A stretch of 64,000 bases of DNA from Granulosicoccus sp947495035. GTDB lineage: Bacteria > Pseudomonadota > Gammaproteobacteria > Granulosicoccales > Granulosicoccaceae. The stretch is taken from the NCBI RefSeq assembly GCF_050589605.1, contig NZ_JBNGOO010000008.1; one strand, written 5' to 3'. Below are positions 62,639-64,000 of the stretch, piece by piece; the first letter of the stretch is position 1, and every line of letters starts with the position of its first letter. The notes beneath the pieces are model-generated. The model was not told the DNA's origin. It ran no database searches and saw only the letters and a program-made list of their open reading frames with translations. Both the position numbers and the translations under genes were made by a program.

Positions 62639-62663
62639 TACGGAAAGCCGTGTTCAGTGACAA
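62635..62663 (-). promoter_or_regulatory. sigma70 promoter of the radical-SAM repair operon
   Basis: On the minus strand TTGTCA (62663-62658, 5 of 6 matches to consensus) and TATACT (62640-62635, 5 of 6) are separated by exactly 17 bp. The predicted start is about 62628. The LexA box covers its downstream part. Confidence 0.65.
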
Positions 62664-62879
62664 TGAGCTCCTGATCGGGATGAGCCGAAACCGCCCAGCC
62701 CACGATCGTGGCCGATCGCGTTCAGTCCGACACCTGTGTTCAGCGTTCGCTCCGCAGTCTCTCGAAAGAGCGGTGCATGTCGTTTCGATCCGTCTGCTGG
62801 CCGCTTGCAGAGCAACACGATCCGGGTGGAGTGCGTAGAGTGTGTCGGCTCTGGTATCACGAATTGCGAGTGTCGGCGT

Positions 62880-64000
62880 ATGGCAATCAGTGTCTTTGAT
62901 CTGTTCAAGAGCGGGATCGGTCCTTCGAGCTCGCATACCGTGGGGCCCATGGTGGCGGCGCGACGCTTTGCCATGGCCTTGCAGGAGAGCGACCAGAGCC
63001 GGAAAGTGGTGCGCTGCAAGGTGGAACTGTTCGGTTCACTGGGCGCTACCGGCAAGGGACATGGCAGCGATACCGCCGTGCTGCTGGGGCTGGAAGGCGA
63101 ACATCCGACGACGGTGGACGTCGAGTCCATACCGGCGCGGCTTGAACGGATTCGTGAACGACGTGAAATCTCGCTGCCCGGTGGACATCTCATCACGTTC
63201 GACGAGAAACGGGATCTGGTCATGCACAAGCGACGGGCACTGCCGTTCCACCCCAATGCCGTGCAATTCGTGGCCAGTGACAGTGATGGTGAGGTCCTGT
63301 CGAAACGCACGTATTACTCGGTGGGGGGAGGTTTCGTTCTGGATGAGAGCGCCGCCGATGGCGATCCCGTCGTCAAGGCGGATGCCACCATCGTGCCATA
63401 CCCCTTCACCACCGGTGATCATCTGCTGCAACTGTGTGCCGAACATGGCATGACCATCAGTCAGTTGATGATGCGCAATGAATGTGTCTGGCGACCGGAG
63501 GCTGAGGTTCGTCGGGATCTGCTGGCGCTGTGGCAGGTCATGCAGGAGTGTGTCCGCCGGGGTTGCCAGGTGACCGGCATCCTGCCGGGCGGCATGAAGG
63601 TCAGGCGGCGTGCTGCCGAGTTGTATCAGAAGCTGAGTCAGAATCCGGAAGCGTCAATGCGGGATCCGTTGACGGTCATGGACTGGGTGAATCTGTATGC
63701 CCTGGCTGTCAACGAAGAGAACGCGGCCGGCGGGCGTGTGGTGACCGCGCCGACCAATGGGGCAGCCGGGATCATTCCTGCGGTACTGCACTACTACTAC
63801 CGTTTCGTGCCGGGAGCGAACGACGAGGGCGTGGTCGACTTTCTGCTGACTGCCGGTGCCATCGGCATCCTGTACAAGGAGAATGCGTCCATTTCCGGGG
63901 CGGAAGTGGGCTGTCAGGGAGAGGTCGGCTCGGCCTGCTCGATGGCCGCCGGGGCACTTGCCGCGGTACAGGGAGGCAGCCCGGAACAGGTGGAGAACGC
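62880..64000 (+). CDS. sdaA: L-serine ammonia-lyase (iron-sulfur type), partial
   Basis: Serine to pyruvate and ammonia. The 373 residues present start FDLFKSGIGPSSSHTVGPM, the classical SdaA N-terminus with the substrate-binding SSSHT. They continue through GSLGATGKGHGSD, the VTAPTNGAAGIIPAVL segment and the iron-sulfur cysteines in VGCQGEVGSACSMAAG near the end. It is the single-chain form (beta and alpha domains fused), about 455-460 residues when complete, so roughly the last 85 residues lie beyond the window. The ATG at 62880 has only a weak SD (GCGAG). It is divergent from the LexA-box operon with about 250 bp between starts; no other feature was seen in that gap. Confidence 0.93.
   Translation, partial: MAISVFDLFKSGIGPSSSHTVGPMVAARRFAMALQESDQSRKVVRCKVELFGSLGATGKGHGSDTAVLLGLEGEHPTTVDVESIPARLERIRERREISLPGGHLITFDEKRDLVMHKRRALPFHPNAVQFVASDSDGEVLSKRTYYSVGGGFVLDESAADGDPVVKADATIVPYPFTTGDHLLQLCAEHGMTISQLMMRNECVWRPEAEVRRDLLALWQVMQECVRRGCQVTGILPGGMKVRRRAAELYQKLSQNPEASMRDPLTVMDWVNLYALAVNEENAAGGRVVTAPTNGAAGIIPAVLHYYYRFVPGANDEGVVDFLLTAGAIGILYKENASISGAEVGCQGEVGSACSMAAGALAAVQGGSPEQVEN

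Overview
The window reads as a stretch of chromosome from a GC-rich, free-living marine gammaproteobacterium. This is inferred from the bacterial housekeeping genes present (BipA/TypA, ZapE, PncB, SdaA), the many ABC and BCCT solute transporters, c-di-GMP and chemotaxis proteins, and a dimethylsulfoniopropionate (DMSP) cleavage cluster. A Granulosicoccus-like organism would fit, but that is a guess from gene content. No rRNA, tRNA, CRISPR array, integrase, transposase or phage gene was seen. Coding density is high and most genes are intact; the first and last genes run off the window.

Layout. 1-2414: a truncated TauA/SsuA-type periplasmic binding protein gene, divergent from a FAD-dependent amine/amino-acid oxidoreductase gene with a good sigma70-like promoter. 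2478-6842: a RibD-reductase-like gene converging on a tightly overlapping four-gene operon (dehydrogenase, PTPS-like protein, GT-B glycosyltransferase, methyltransferase). It looks like a small biosynthetic cluster of unknown product, and the PTPS-like protein has lost the canonical catalytic residues. 6969-11668: EamA exporter, membrane GT2 glycosyltransferase, MHYT-PAS-GGDEF-EAL protein. 11684-18228: a PotFGHI-type ABC importer operon flanked by an enolase-superfamily enzyme and a Gfo/Idh/MocA dehydrogenase. 18263-24645: small redox and metabolic genes, a 131-bp mixed 7/8-bp tandem repeat, a sterol-desaturase-type hydroxylase, an internally shortened LysR protein, a DenD-like dehydrogenase, a HAD phosphatase and a nitroreductase. 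24694-38766: two aminotransferases, PncB, a ferredoxin, a hybrid histidine kinase, a CPA1 antiporter, a YgjP-type metalloprotease, a MotA-like/PilZ pair, ZapE and TypA.

39201-46281 holds the clearest catabolic system: an 837-residue double-CaiB protein that I identify as DddD (Asp599 in the second domain at the catalytic position), a BCCT transporter (DddT-like), a GMC dehydrogenase (DddA-like) and a divergent LysR regulator. Together they would import DMSP, release DMS and oxidise the three-carbon product. 46308-57956: adenine deaminase, lipoprotein alkaline phosphatase, CHASE histidine kinase, a DUF4091-type protein translationally coupled to an acyl-CoA synthetase, and a PilJ-type chemoreceptor. 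57979-64000: a small orphan protein, Slp-family lipoprotein, trypsin-like protease, the paired TIGR03915/TIGR03916-type DNA-repair genes, and the start of L-serine dehydratase.

The most striking regulatory signal is a near-consensus LexA box (CTGT-N8-ACAG) sitting on a near-consensus sigma70 promoter directly at the start of the radical-SAM DNA-repair gene. A second CTGT-N8-ACAG palindrome lies in the promoter region of the Slp lipoprotein gene.
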